Position numbers and translations under genes: made by a program
The notes under the pieces: generated by a model
Databases searched by the model: none
Told to the model about the DNA's origin: nothing
Seen by the model: the letters and a program-made list of their open reading frames with translations, nothing else
Shown here: piece after piece, positions 33,122 through 42,383 of the stretch
Layout of the letters: each line of letters opens with the position of its first letter
Position numbering within the stretch: the first letter of the stretch is position 1
Source: Deltaproteobacteria bacterium
Lineage (GTDB): Bacteria > Desulfobacterota > RBG-13-43-22
Length of the DNA stretch: 49,018 bases
Assembly (NCBI GenBank): GCA_016219225.1
Contig: JACRBX010000039.1
Coordinates: 1 to 49,018, forward strand
Reading direction: 5' to 3'

Positions 33122-35113
33122 ATGACAAAAAAACTCTTAGAGCCAATAGAGATTCATGGAATGAGACTGAAGAACCGGGTAGGGTTTGGCCCTATACTTG
33201 GTATGCCCGTCGACCCGGAGGGTTTTGTAAATAGCGAGACGGTAAGATGGTTCGAAGAACGGGCACGCGGCGAGGTAGGGTTCATAATGAGTGGGACCCT
33301 TGTGCCCCTGCCTCCCGATGCTATCGCCAAGAACGCCCCGGTGATGCCGGAAACAGGGGCCTGTATCTACGATGACAAGTACATCCCGGGATGGGCCAAG
33401 CTGATCGACGTGATCCATTCATACGATGTGAAGATCGGGGGTCAAGTGGCCGCCCCAGGCCCTATGATGGGGGAAGGCCCTTCGTCTTCTCCCTTTCCGG
33501 ATGAACAATCAGCCCGGTTTGGGATTTTCGATCTTATGGCGGGTACGATACTACCCGTTGATGAAATTTCCTTCGAACGGATGGAGGCGATCAAACGCTT
33601 TCTTACAGCGGCCGCCGGCCGGGTAAAGGCCGCAGGCTTTGACTGTGTAGAGCTGCATTGTGCTCACGGTGGTGCCAATCTTCATGCCTCCTTTCTCTCG
33701 CCTTACTATAACAGGAGGACGGATCAGTACGGCGGCAACTGGGAGAACCGGCTTCGCTTTATCGTCGAAACGATCGAGGCGATACGCCAGGTTGTGGGGA
33801 GGGACTACCCTCTTCTCGTAAGATTCTCTGCTGATGACTTGCTGGGAGAACGGGGAATTACACTGGAGGCCTCTGTGAAGTATATCGTTCCGGCCCTTGA
33901 AAAGGCCGGTGTGGACGCAATCGATGTGAGCCAGGGATCTGTCCTGCATTCCATTGAGGGTATTTCCATCCCCTTGTACTACCCGAGAGGCTGCTTCATC
34001 GAAAATTCCGCTGCCATTAAAAAGGCGACGAGTCTTCCCGTGATCGGTGTGGGCCGCATTGTCGATCTCGATATGGCCGAGCAGTTTCTCAAGCAAGGGA
34101 AAGCAGATGTCATCTATCTTGCGAGCCAGTTAGGTGCCGATCCTGAAACACCCAAGAAGTATTTTGAGGGGAGGTCGAATGAGACCAGGAAGTGCATCGG
34201 CTGTAAACCCATATTATGCAGCACCCCTTGTACCCTCAATTATGACTCCGAGGTTGGTCGCATCCCGTTGACCCCTGCGAAAACACCCAAGAAGGTCCTT
34301 ATCATAGGCGGCGGAGTGGGTGGCATGGAAGCGGCCAGGATTTCGGCCATGAGGGGACACCAGGTCACCTTGATGGAGAGAGAGCCTGAACTGGGCGGTA
34401 TCGTGGCCGCCTTGGGCCGGACGAAATTGATGAGTGAGTTTAAAAACATCATCGCCTTCTTGGGTACGCAGATGAGGAAGTTGAATGTTGATGTGAGGGT
34501 GTGTAAAGAAGCCACCACAGCCGATGTAGATGATATAAAACCGGATGTCATTATTATTGCCTGCGGTTCTTCCATGGTGATTCCCGAAATTGCCAAAGAC
34601 AAGCCAGGGGTGATGGATCATATCCATGCCTGCCGTGAGCCGGAAGCCGTGGGTCAGAGAGTCGTTATTTGGGGACTCGTCGCTGCGGAACTTGCCCTCT
34701 CCATGGCCCAGGAGGGCAAAGAGGTGACACTAATCGGCAGTGGAGATAAGACGACATTGGGTGGGGCCTGGGTAGAAGGCTCGCGTCAATTATATATTTG
34801 GAAAAAACTGACGGATATGCCCCTTGCCAGGGAAACACCCGAATCAGAACGGGTGCAGAATCCTCAGGTTCTTTATGGAGCGAATCTTGAGGAGGTCACT
34901 CCGGAAGGGGTGAGAATCCGGGATAAGGATGGATCGGAAAAGATCCTTCCTTATGACACCCTTATCGTATCTCGTTTGAGGGTGCCCAATAAATCCCTCT
35001 TTGAAGCTCTCGAGGGGAAAGTAAAAGAAGTGTACAAGATTGGTGACTGCGACAAAGTACGCAACATCAAAAATGCTATCTGGACGGCCAACGAAGTGGC
35101 CCGTAAGATCTGA
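33122..35113 (+). CDS. Old-yellow-enzyme / 2,4-dienoyl-CoA reductase-like flavoprotein
   Basis: 663 residues. Residues 1-350 form an FMN-binding TIM barrel (LKNRVGFGPI, HCAHGGANLHASFLSPYYNRRTDQYGGNWENRLRF with the conserved family motif, IGVGRI). Residues about 355-375 carry cysteines CIGCKPILCSTPC, a compressed variant of the usual [4Fe-4S] motif. Residues 390-663 form FAD/NAD(P)-binding domains (VLIIGGGVGGMEAARISAMRGHQVTLMER, YKIGDCDKVRNI). Such enzymes reduce 2,4-dienoyl-CoA or enones. Well placed in the operon. Confidence 0.9.
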   Translation: MTKKLLEPIEIHGMRLKNRVGFGPILGMPVDPEGFVNSETVRWFEERARGEVGFIMSGTLVPLPPDAIAKNAPVMPETGACIYDDKYIPGWAKLIDVIHSYDVKIGGQVAAPGPMMGEGPSSSPFPDEQSARFGIFDLMAGTILPVDEISFERMEAIKRFLTAAAGRVKAAGFDCVELHCAHGGANLHASFLSPYYNRRTDQYGGNWENRLRFIVETIEAIRQVVGRDYPLLVRFSADDLLGERGITLEASVKYIVPALEKAGVDAIDVSQGSVLHSIEGISIPLYYPRGCFIENSAAIKKATSLPVIGVGRIVDLDMAEQFLKQGKADVIYLASQLGADPETPKKYFEGRSNETRKCIGCKPILCSTPCTLNYDSEVGRIPLTPAKTPKKVLIIGGGVGGMEAARISAMRGHQVTLMEREPELGGIVAALGRTKLMSEFKNIIAFLGTQMRKLNVDVRVCKEATTADVDDIKPDVIIIACGSSMVIPEIAKDKPGVMDHIHACREPEAVGQRVVIWGLVAAELALSMAQEGKEVTLIGSGDKTTLGGAWVEGSRQLYIWKKLTDMPLARETPESERVQNPQVLYGANLEEVTPEGVRIRDKDGSEKILPYDTLIVSRLRVPNKSLFEALEGKVKEVYKIGDCDKVRNIKNAIWTANEVARKI

Positions 35114-35142
35114 CAGGAACCAGACAATAGAGGAGGTATTGC

Positions 35143-35898
35143 ATGGCAGGAACGATGACGGGGAAAACCGCGCTGGTCACCGGCGCGGGATCAGGAATCG
35201 GTCGGGCGGTTGCCCTGGCCTTCGCCAACGAAGGCGCCAGCGTGGTTGTAGCGGATATCGATCCCGATGGAGGCCGGGAGACCGTTCAACAGATTCAACA
35301 GGTGGGGGGGAAGTCCATCTTCTCTGAATGCGATGTGAGCCGGGAGGATATGGTCAAGACCATGATGGAAGCAGTGGTCAAGGAGTGGGGACGGATTGAT
35401 TGTGCCTGCAATAATGCAGGCATTCATAACGCCATGCCGGGAACATTGGTCGACACGGACCGGGACCTGTGGGATCGAACCATTGCAGTGAATTTAACCG
35501 GCGTTTTTTTGTGTATGAAATATGAGATCCTACAGATGGTAAAGCAGGGAGGCGGGGTAATCGTCAACATCGCCTCCCTGGCCGGCCTTATCGCGGAACC
35601 GGGATCTCCAGCGTATACCGCCTCCAAACATGGAGTGATGGGGCTCACCAAAGCGGCTGCTCTGGACTGTGCCAGGGACAAGATTCGGATCAATGCCGTC
35701 TGCCCGGCCTGCGTCGATACCCCCATGTTGGCTAAAGCTCCAGAGGAAGTAAGACAATACCTGAAAACTCTTCATCCCATAGGCAGGTTTGGGAAGCCGG
35801 AGGAAGTGGCGGCGGCTGTAATGTACCTTTGTTCTGACCTGGCCGGGTTCACAACCGGAGCCGGCATCGTATTGGACGGCGGTGCGAGTGCAGTATAG
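35143..35898 (+). CDS. SDR-family oxidoreductase (FabG-like)
   Basis: 251 residues, classical short-chain dehydrogenase. TGAGSGIGRAVALAF nucleotide motif, NNAGIHNAMPG, catalytic serine in IVNIASLAG, YTASKHGVMGL with Tyr and Lys, and the C-terminal GAGIVLDGGASAV. Probably a 3-hydroxyacyl-CoA or cyclic-alcohol dehydrogenase of the pathway. GAGGAGG before the ATG; 29 nt after the flavoprotein gene. Confidence 0.92.
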   Translation: MAGTMTGKTALVTGAGSGIGRAVALAFANEGASVVVADIDPDGGRETVQQIQQVGGKSIFSECDVSREDMVKTMMEAVVKEWGRIDCACNNAGIHNAMPGTLVDTDRDLWDRTIAVNLTGVFLCMKYEILQMVKQGGGVIVNIASLAGLIAEPGSPAYTASKHGVMGLTKAAALDCARDKIRINAVCPACVDTPMLAKAPEEVRQYLKTLHPIGRFGKPEEVAAAVMYLCSDLAGFTTGAGIVLDGGASAV

Positions 35899-35928
35899 AG
35901 ATCCGGGTTTAAGGTATCGGAGGCATAT

Positions 35929-37296
35929 ATGAATCAGGAACGCCCCTATTGGAACATGGAGATGGAGCCGCTCTATGGGACGTCCGAGATGGCGAAGATC
36001 CAATTTCAGAGGCTTAAGAATCAACTCATCAGGCTAAAGACCAAGGGTGGATACTATACCCGCATGATGGAACGGAACAAGTTGGATCCTGAAAAGCTAA
36101 GCGGGTTCGATGAATTCAAAGATAAGGCGGAGATATTCAGCAAGGCAACCTGGAAGAAGATTGTGGACGATTGCGAGGGCGATATGCTGAAGGCCCTCGA
36201 TGAACGAATTGCCTGCAGCCTTGATGATCTCATTATGATTGCCACCACAACGGGAACGACCGGTATCCCAAGCCCTTACGCATTTACGGCCAGGGACCTG
36301 TGGGAACTCTGGGGAGAGTATACCGCCCGTGGATGCTGGCGTGCCGGGATACGGGCTCATGATCGAGTCCTCCACTGCTTTGCCCTCTCTATGGTCATAG
36401 CCGGTCTCCCGGCAGCCATGGCCTACACCAAAGTCGGAGCTACAATATTACCAGTCGGTGCGGAGGGCAAAACCGAAAGAATTCTCATGACCCAGCGCAT
36501 GTGGAAGGGAACGGTATACCTCGGAACCCCCTCCTTGCTGGAATACCTCATCGAACAGACCCCAAAAGAGATCGGCAAGGAAGTGAGGGACCTTGGTTTC
36601 AAGTTCCTGGTTTGCGGGGCCGAGCCCGGGGCAGGTATTCCCGAAGTGAAGAGGAAACTGGAAATGTCCTACGGCGCCAAGATTTTCGATATTGGTGCAG
36701 GGCTCGGTTTTTCTTGTGACCATCACGAATATCAGGGTATGCATTGGCTGGGCGACGACCTGTCCTACTATGAGCTGGTGGACCCTGATACCAAACAATC
36801 CATCCCCATCACCAACGGGGCCAGAGGAGAGATGCTTATGACGACGCTCTACGCCGACGGGTTGGTGTCGGTTAGAGAAAGCGCCGGAGATGTCCATGAG
36901 GTGTTTACCGAGCCATGTCCCTGCGGCCTTACCGGATTCCGGTATAAAGTGGTCGGGCGGGCGGACGATATGCTCAAGGTGAAGGGTATCATGGTTTACC
37001 CAAGCCATATTAAAGGGGTGGTTAATGAGTTTGTGCCACGGGTCACCGGGGAGATTCGCATCATTCTGGACGAAAAACCCCCACGGGTAGTGCCTCCGCT
37101 GAAGATAAGGGTGGAGCATGCCGCCGGGGTTTCCGGCACGGAATTAGAGGCCCTGGGCAAGGAGATCTCCGAGGCCATGAGCAAACGACTCAAGATCAAT
37201 CCTCGGATTATCTGGGCCGAACCCGGTAGTCTCGAACGGAGCACATACAAAGGACAGATATTTGAAAAAAATTATATAAAACAAGGAGTTAGCTGA
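35929..37296 (+). CDS. PaaK-like acyl/aryl-CoA ligase (AMP-forming)
   Basis: 455 residues, similar in layout to phenylacetate-CoA ligases. TTTGTTGIPSPYAFTARDL is the phosphate-binding loop, GFKFLVCGAEPG and GLGFSCDHHEYQG follow, then the C-terminal hinge VGRADDMLKVKGIMVYPSHIKGVV and the lysine-containing end STYKGQIFEKN. It would activate the free carboxylic acid at the head of the pathway. Only 1 nt separates it from the thiolase gene, so the two are coupled. Confidence 0.88.
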   Translation: MNQERPYWNMEMEPLYGTSEMAKIQFQRLKNQLIRLKTKGGYYTRMMERNKLDPEKLSGFDEFKDKAEIFSKATWKKIVDDCEGDMLKALDERIACSLDDLIMIATTTGTTGIPSPYAFTARDLWELWGEYTARGCWRAGIRAHDRVLHCFALSMVIAGLPAAMAYTKVGATILPVGAEGKTERILMTQRMWKGTVYLGTPSLLEYLIEQTPKEIGKEVRDLGFKFLVCGAEPGAGIPEVKRKLEMSYGAKIFDIGAGLGFSCDHHEYQGMHWLGDDLSYYELVDPDTKQSIPITNGARGEMLMTTLYADGLVSVRESAGDVHEVFTEPCPCGLTGFRYKVVGRADDMLKVKGIMVYPSHIKGVVNEFVPRVTGEIRIILDEKPPRVVPPLKIRVEHAAGVSGTELEALGKEISEAMSKRLKINPRIIWAEPGSLERSTYKGQIFEKNYIKQGVS

Positions 37297-37297
37297 T

Positions 37298-38554
37298 ATG
37301 CGGGATGTCTATATCGTGGGCGTCGGAATGACGCGTTTTTTTAAATGGCTGGAGCGGGGGATCAAGGATTTGACCCAGGAGTCTGTAACGGAAGCCCTTA
37401 ACGACGCAGGTCTTCAGAAAAACCAGATAGAGGCGGCGTGGTTCGCCAATTCGACCTGGGGTTATTTCGAAGGCCAGGACCAGGTCCGAGGTCAGGTGGC
37501 TTTGGCCTCCTTGGGCATACACGAAATCCCCGTAAGCAATTCGGAAGGAGCCTGCGGTGGCGGATCGCAGGCGCTTCACGGAGCCTGGCTCGCAGTGGCG
37601 TCAGGAGCTTACGAGTGCGCTATGGCGGTCGGGGCCGAAAAGCTTTACAACGAGGACAAAACAAAGTCCTTCCGGGCGATAGCCTCAGGGACAGACGTAG
37701 AAAACACAAAGTTGATGACCGATTCCTGGATAAAGAGGTTGCACGATTTAGGCATTGCCACGTCAGCCGAGGATGTGGTCGACCAGGATAATATGACCCG
37801 CAGCCCCATGATGGACATTTATGCCTACATGATCCGATGGCACATGAAAGAATATGGCACCACGCAACACCAGTTGGCGCTGATTACCTCCAAGAATCAT
37901 CGGCACGGCTCGATGAACCCCAAGGCCCAGTATCAAAAAGAGATGACCGTGGAGGAAGTACTGGCAGGAAAGCCTATTGTTTACCCTTTGACGGCTCCTA
38001 TGTGTGCGCCCTTGGGTGATGGGAGTGCCGCGGCGATCCTGTGTTCCGGAGATTTCCTGAAAAGGATGAAGTCCCCGAGACCGGTCAAGGTGCTTGCATC
38101 GGTCTATGGAACGAGTACCCCGAGATGTTTTGACGAGCCGGAGAAAGGAATTGAAGTGAGGCTGTCTGCAAAAGCCTACCACCTGGCCGGAGTAGGCCCT
38201 GAGGATGTCAGCCTGCTCGAAATCCATGACGCAGCGTCATACGGGGAACTGAAGATGACCGAACAACTCGGTTTCTGCAAGCGAGGAGAAGGCGGACCAC
38301 TTGCCGAATCGGGTGGGACAACGCTCGGCGGGAAGATCCCCGTGAATGTCTCGGGAGGACTCATCGCCCGTGGACACCCCCTTGCGGCTACCGGCATCGC
38401 TCAAATCTATGAGCTTACGACGCAGCTTCGTGGAGAAGCCGGGAAGAGACAGGTCGAAGGGGCCAGAATAGGGATGTCCGAAAATGGCGGGGGACAGATC
38501 TACTTTGAAGAGGCCTCCATGGGCATACACATCCTGGAAAAGGTACTTAAGTGA
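37298..38554 (+). CDS. Thiolase family protein (SCPx / lipid-transfer type)
   Basis: 418 residues. Catalytic nucleophile C86 in EGACGGGSQAL; the C-terminal half has EIHDAASYGELKM, GGLIARGHPLAATGIAQIYEL with the catalytic histidine, and GMSENGGGQIYF. The sequence lacks the CxG motif of biosynthetic thiolases, as in SCPx-type proteins. It should split the beta-ketoacyl-CoA. Closely coupled to the CoA ligase. Confidence 0.9.
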   Translation: MRDVYIVGVGMTRFFKWLERGIKDLTQESVTEALNDAGLQKNQIEAAWFANSTWGYFEGQDQVRGQVALASLGIHEIPVSNSEGACGGGSQALHGAWLAVASGAYECAMAVGAEKLYNEDKTKSFRAIASGTDVENTKLMTDSWIKRLHDLGIATSAEDVVDQDNMTRSPMMDIYAYMIRWHMKEYGTTQHQLALITSKNHRHGSMNPKAQYQKEMTVEEVLAGKPIVYPLTAPMCAPLGDGSAAAILCSGDFLKRMKSPRPVKVLASVYGTSTPRCFDEPEKGIEVRLSAKAYHLAGVGPEDVSLLEIHDAASYGELKMTEQLGFCKRGEGGPLAESGGTTLGGKIPVNVSGGLIARGHPLAATGIAQIYELTTQLRGEAGKRQVEGARIGMSENGGGQIYFEEASMGIHILEKVLK

Positions 38555-38720
38555 TTCGATCGGTCTATGACCGGACGAAGTTATCTGCCTTTTCTACGAA
38601 AATACCGTTCGTCGTTCGGCGAAAACAATTTTCATGCTTCGTGGTGCCCGCTGTAGGTGGGCATGAGGGCTTAGTGCTTTGATGGAGCCGAGGCGATGGG
38701 GGCTCAAATAAGGAGATGTT

Positions 38721-39188
38721 GTGCCCGAATCGATTCTGAATCATAAAAAAGTGCTGGTCGTTGATGACGAACCGGACATTCTGGCGGTCGTTAAGGAAGA
38801 AATAATGGAGTCCTGTCCCGACACCGAGGTCGATACGGCAAACGACTATCCCGGCGCTGCCGAACTCCTGAATTCAAAGGAGTATGACCTGGTTATTCTC
38901 GATATTATGGGCGTTCGTGGCTTTGATCTCTTACCCATTGCGGTAGGCCGGAAGTTTAAAGTAGTCATGCTCACGGCTCACGTCCTTAACCCTGAAGCCC
39001 TCTCCAAAACCCATGACTTGGGCGCTATGGCCTACTTACCCAAGGACGAGCTTGGCAACCTGGTGCCCTTCCTCGAAGACGTCCTGCAACATAACCATGA
39101 ATCCATGTGGCAGTTGCTTATGCAAAAACTGGAGACTTACTTTACCAAAAAGTTCCAATCCCCAGATTGGAAGGACAAGATCCGTTGA
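38721..39188 (+). CDS. Single-domain response regulator (REC)
   Basis: 155 residues, GTG start with AAGGAG nine nt upstream. A receiver domain: KKVLVVDDEPDILAVV (acidic pocket), phospho-acceptor D61 in DLVILDIMG, VVMLTAHV, and lysine in YLPKDEL. No output domain follows; the last 35 residues are helical and end KDKIR. It is embedded in a metabolic cluster with no histidine kinase nearby, so its partner must lie elsewhere. Confidence 0.9.
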   Translation: MPESILNHKKVLVVDDEPDILAVVKEEIMESCPDTEVDTANDYPGAAELLNSKEYDLVILDIMGVRGFDLLPIAVGRKFKVVMLTAHVLNPEALSKTHDLGAMAYLPKDELGNLVPFLEDVLQHNHESMWQLLMQKLETYFTKKFQSPDWKDKIR

Positions 39189-39305
39189 CATAATTTCTAT
39201 GTTTGGGGTTATGAAACCCGTTCTTATCAAAGATTCATTATGGAACAGAAACGCACAACGGAAAAAAGTAAACATAAAAATAAAGACGATGGGAGGCAAT
39301 AAATA

Positions 39306-39998
39306 ATGAAAAAAACTGATAATGCAAGACCTAAGTTAACCACACTTTTTCAAATTATTTCCATAACGGCTCTTTTGTTATTTTACATGGCCTTGACAGG
39401 TTGCGCTTCAATGCAAAAAGGCTCCCAGGAGGTTACCAGACTTAAAGAATCGCGTATGGCCCCTTTGCCAGAGTCTCAATGGAATGTAGAGCAAACAAAA
39501 TTGCTCACCCCCTTGAAGAGAGATGGTCACGTGCCCAATGTATTTACCACAATTGCAAGAAATCAAAAATTATTTGAGCGTCATGGTAAATTTGGTTTCT
39601 ACGTGTTGTTTGAACAAACTCTGCCGGCCCGTGACCGGGAAATTCTTATTCTACGCATTGGCTGGCTGTGTCAGTCTGAGTACGAGTTCGGACAGCACAC
39701 GATTTTAGGTAAAATGGCAAAACTGACCGACGAAGAAATCCTGAACATCACCAGGGGGCCGAATGCTTCGGGATGGAACACTTTTGAGGCGGCCTTAATA
39801 AATGCCGTTGATGAGCTTTATTATAATGCAATCATTTCGGACAGCACCTGGAAGGTGCTTGCAAGTAAATATAATGAACAGCAGCTTTTGGACCTGATTT
39901 TTACTGTCGGGCAATACAATCTGGTTTCCTGGGCATTAAACAGTCTGGGTGTTCCATTGGATAAGGGTATTCCTGGATTTCCAGAAGGTTCAAAATAG
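39306..39998 (+). CDS. Lipoprotein of the carboxymuconolactone decarboxylase (CMD/AhpD-like) family
   Basis: 230 residues. The N-terminal signal peptide ends in a lipobox-like LTGC (LFYMALTGCASM), so it is probably an exported lipoprotein. The mature part has the CMD core: PARDREILILRIGWLCQSEYEFGQHTILG, with the conserved Cys and the YE...QH pair seen in AhpD-like proteins. Periplasmic CMD proteins are less common than cytoplasmic ones. A decarboxylase or peroxidase-like role is possible; the substrate is unknown. Confidence 0.85.
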   Translation: MKKTDNARPKLTTLFQIISITALLLFYMALTGCASMQKGSQEVTRLKESRMAPLPESQWNVEQTKLLTPLKRDGHVPNVFTTIARNQKLFERHGKFGFYVLFEQTLPARDREILILRIGWLCQSEYEFGQHTILGKMAKLTDEEILNITRGPNASGWNTFEAALINAVDELYYNAIISDSTWKVLASKYNEQQLLDLIFTVGQYNLVSWALNSLGVPLDKGIPGFPEGSK

Positions 39999-40138
39999 AT
40001 GATGGGACATCCATCTTTTCATAATCCCTCCTTTAAAACCAAAAGGATCCTGAAACATAAAGATCGGATGTTTATGACCATCCGAAAAAATAGCTTCCTG
40101 GCCGGTGATATCAATAGCCTCGGAAAGGGGAGGACACT

Positions 40139-40930
40139 ATGTCGGGCCTGAAAGCCAAATTGGAAAATCGCAATGCCCTGATTACTGGCGGGAGTAGAGG
40201 TATCGGCAAGGCGATCGCCTGCCGTTTTGTTGAGGAGGGGGCCAACGTCTTTCTCTGCGCGCGTGGTGAAAGATCTTTGAACGAAACTGCGGAAGAACTC
40301 CGGCAGATGGGAGGAAAAGTCGCCATCCATGTGGCCGATATTTCGGATCAAGGGTCCGTAGAACGCATGGTGGGCCAGGCCCTGGTCGAATTCGGGGGCC
40401 TCGACATCCTGGTCAACAACGCAGGAATAATGATGGCCAGGCGGTTTATGGATTATACCTTCGAGGAGTTCGACCGGATAATGAAGGTGAACTTTTATGG
40501 CGTCTGGTATGTAACCCGGGCGGTTCTCCCCTCCATGATGGAACGGAAAAGAGGCAAGATTGTAAACATAGCGTCTACTGCAGGCAAGTGGGGCTCCATG
40601 AATCAGAGCGCTTATAACACTTCGAAGCACGCCGTAGTAGGGTTGACAAGATGTCTGGCTCTTGAAATGGCACCGTTTCATATCAACGTCAATGCAATCT
40701 GTCCCGCCGGGGTAGAGGGCGACGAAATAGATTCCATGGTGGAACACTGGGCCAATGAGTTGAAGGTAACCAAGGAACAGGCACGGAAGAATATTTCCTC
40801 TCGATCTCCTATTGGTCGTTTTATCAATCCCGACGAGGTTGCAGCTCTTGCAGTATATCTCGCATCCGACGAATCGGATGCAATGACGGCCCAGGCGATC
40901 TCTCTTTGCGGGGGATACCTTATGGTGTAG
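40139..40930 (+). CDS. SDR-family oxidoreductase
   Basis: 263 residues, second short-chain dehydrogenase of the cluster. ALITGGSRGIGKAIACRF, DILVNNAGIMMARRF, IVNIASTAGKWG, YNTSKHAVVGL (catalytic Tyr/Lys) and a C-terminal ISLCGGYLMV. An insertion VEGDEIDSMVEHWANELKVT lies before the C-terminal helices, as in 2,3-dihydroxy or cyclohexanol dehydrogenase relatives. AGGGGAGG before the ATG. Confidence 0.92.
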   Translation: MSGLKAKLENRNALITGGSRGIGKAIACRFVEEGANVFLCARGERSLNETAEELRQMGGKVAIHVADISDQGSVERMVGQALVEFGGLDILVNNAGIMMARRFMDYTFEEFDRIMKVNFYGVWYVTRAVLPSMMERKRGKIVNIASTAGKWGSMNQSAYNTSKHAVVGLTRCLALEMAPFHINVNAICPAGVEGDEIDSMVEHWANELKVTKEQARKNISSRSPIGRFINPDEVAALAVYLASDESDAMTAQAISLCGGYLMV

Positions 40931-40983
40931 TGCATTGACGGATACTCTCTCGATGGAGAGCCGATCCGGGAAGGAGCGAACAC

Positions 40984-41052
40984 ATGAAATGGACAGAGAT
41001 CGATCATGAGTTGAAAGAGCGGATGCGCCTGAGGACAGATTCCATTGGATGA
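40984..41052 (+). pseudogene. Remnant of a gene start resembling DUF169 N-termini
   Basis: After a good ribosome site (GGGAAGGAGCG) an ATG opens MKWTEIDHELKERMRLRTDSIG and then stops. The peptide resembles the first residues of DUF169-like proteins, which commonly start with a helix and L(K/R)TxPIGV. Nothing of the rest is visible up to the ABC transporter genes, so the remainder seems deleted. Evidence is modest because only 22 residues remain. Confidence 0.4.
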
Positions 41053-41237
41053 CGGACGAAAAGGTCATGAAGAAGCCGCAGTGTCGATACGGCCTTCGGG
41101 CTGAGCGAAAGGAGGTGAGGAGCAGAAAGAACGGAACGAGAAAAACCGTCTAATTGGCTGATGAAGGGACCAGGGTAACAGAGCAAAGCCGCTCTTCTGG
41201 TACATGAGCGGCAATATCAGATTTAAAGGAGAGTCTC

Positions 41238-42287
41238 ATGAAAAAAGTGTGGAAAATGAATACATTGTTAATGATCTTGATGGTGACCTTGATGATGCTG
41301 GCCTTCGCCATCGGAACCTGTTTTGCCGAAGGTCCTGCGATGAAGATCGCACCAAAGGGGAAGAAAAAAATCACGATAGGTGTCATTGACCCGAATGCCG
41401 GCATCGAGGTCGCTGCGCAATTCAATAAGAAACACAGCGCCGAGGCGGCCAAGAGAGGCTGGGAAGTCCGATTTGTCGACCTGAAGGACAACATACCACA
41501 AGCAGCGGCGCAAATGGAGAATATGATCTCGGCGGGGTATGACGGCATCATCGTTCACTGGATGCCGATTCGACCCATAGATAAGCAGATCAAGATGGCT
41601 TTCGACAAAGGGATTCCGGTGATTACCATGATGTGCCAAGCCTCAAGGACTCCCGGCGTTCTGGCGGAGGTAGGATGGATGGAATCCGCTCATGGGGCGA
41701 TGCTCGCCGAATACCTGGGAAACAGGCTGCAGGGGGGAGACAAAGTAATGACGGTTACCATACCGATGATTGAAAAGCATGCCATTCAGCTTGGCGGTTT
41801 CAAGGGGGCAGCCGATGTATACAAACTGAACATTGTCCAGAATCTCCAGTTCCAGTTTTCGGGAGACCCCATCCAGTGGGCCTATGATCAGGTGACCAAT
41901 ACCTTGCTGGCCGACCAGAAGAAAGAAATCAAGGGCATATATATAAGCACGGACTCCCTCGGTATTTCGGCCGCACGGGCGACCCATGACCGAGGTCGGG
42001 ACGACGTCATCGTCGTGATGAGCGACGACTCCGCGCATGTCTACAAGGAGATGCCGAAGCTCCCCGCCCTCCAGGCGGTCGTGGCCCTGGGTATCCACGA
42101 AAAGTCGCTGAATGAGTTAGCCTTCGGTCTTTTTGGTAAGGTGTTTAAGGGTGAAAGCGTGCCGAGCCAAAAATGGTACCCGACCCTTGGAAGTCTCATG
42201 ACGAGGGACAAGCTTCCTCCTCCGGGATATCTATACGACGCTTGTGGAGGTTACAAGGCGCGTAAACCTGATTTCGCGGTAAAGTAG
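41238..42287 (+). CDS. Periplasmic sugar-type substrate-binding protein (Peripla_BP_4)
   Basis: 349 residues. A signal peptide covers residues 1-30 (LLMILMVTLMMLAFAIGTCFA). The mature part is RbsB-like: ITIGVIDPNAGIEVAAQFNKKHSAEAAKRGWEVRFVDLKDN, DNIPQAAAQMENMISAGYDGIIVHWMP, then IKGIYISTDSLGISAARATHD. It delivers the substrate to the transporter encoded next. The ligand may be a sugar, polyol or another compound; the neighbours suggest a non-sugar acid. A strong hairpin follows the gene. Confidence 0.9.
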   Translation: MKKVWKMNTLLMILMVTLMMLAFAIGTCFAEGPAMKIAPKGKKKITIGVIDPNAGIEVAAQFNKKHSAEAAKRGWEVRFVDLKDNIPQAAAQMENMISAGYDGIIVHWMPIRPIDKQIKMAFDKGIPVITMMCQASRTPGVLAEVGWMESAHGAMLAEYLGNRLQGGDKVMTVTIPMIEKHAIQLGGFKGAADVYKLNIVQNLQFQFSGDPIQWAYDQVTNTLLADQKKEIKGIYISTDSLGISAARATHDRGRDDVIVVMSDDSAHVYKEMPKLPALQAVVALGIHEKSLNELAFGLFGKVFKGESVPSQKWYPTLGSLMTRDKLPPPGYLYDACGGYKARKPDFAVK

Positions 42288-42299
42288 CAATAGTTCTAT

Positions 42300-42349
42300 G
42301 TGAGTCGTCCCCTTCCCTTGAGGATTTGGCGGGGAAGGGGGCGACTCAC
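42300..42349 (+). promoter_or_regulatory. Strong intercistronic hairpin between binding-protein and ATPase genes
   Basis: GTGAGTCGTCCCCTTCCC pairs with GGGAAGGGGGCGACTCAC, an 18-bp stem with one G-U, around a 13-nt loop. It has no T tract. In ABC operons such hairpins after the binding-protein gene commonly stabilise its mRNA or partly stop transcription, so the binding protein is made in excess. Confidence 0.7.
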
Positions 42350-42383
42350 GAAATGGTAGCGTGAAATCAGGAGGAACCGACCG

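Noticed and set aside
40019-41068. 349-codon minus-strand frame opposite the second SDR
   Set aside because: The SDR on the plus strand has all catalytic motifs and a ribosome site; the minus frame has none.
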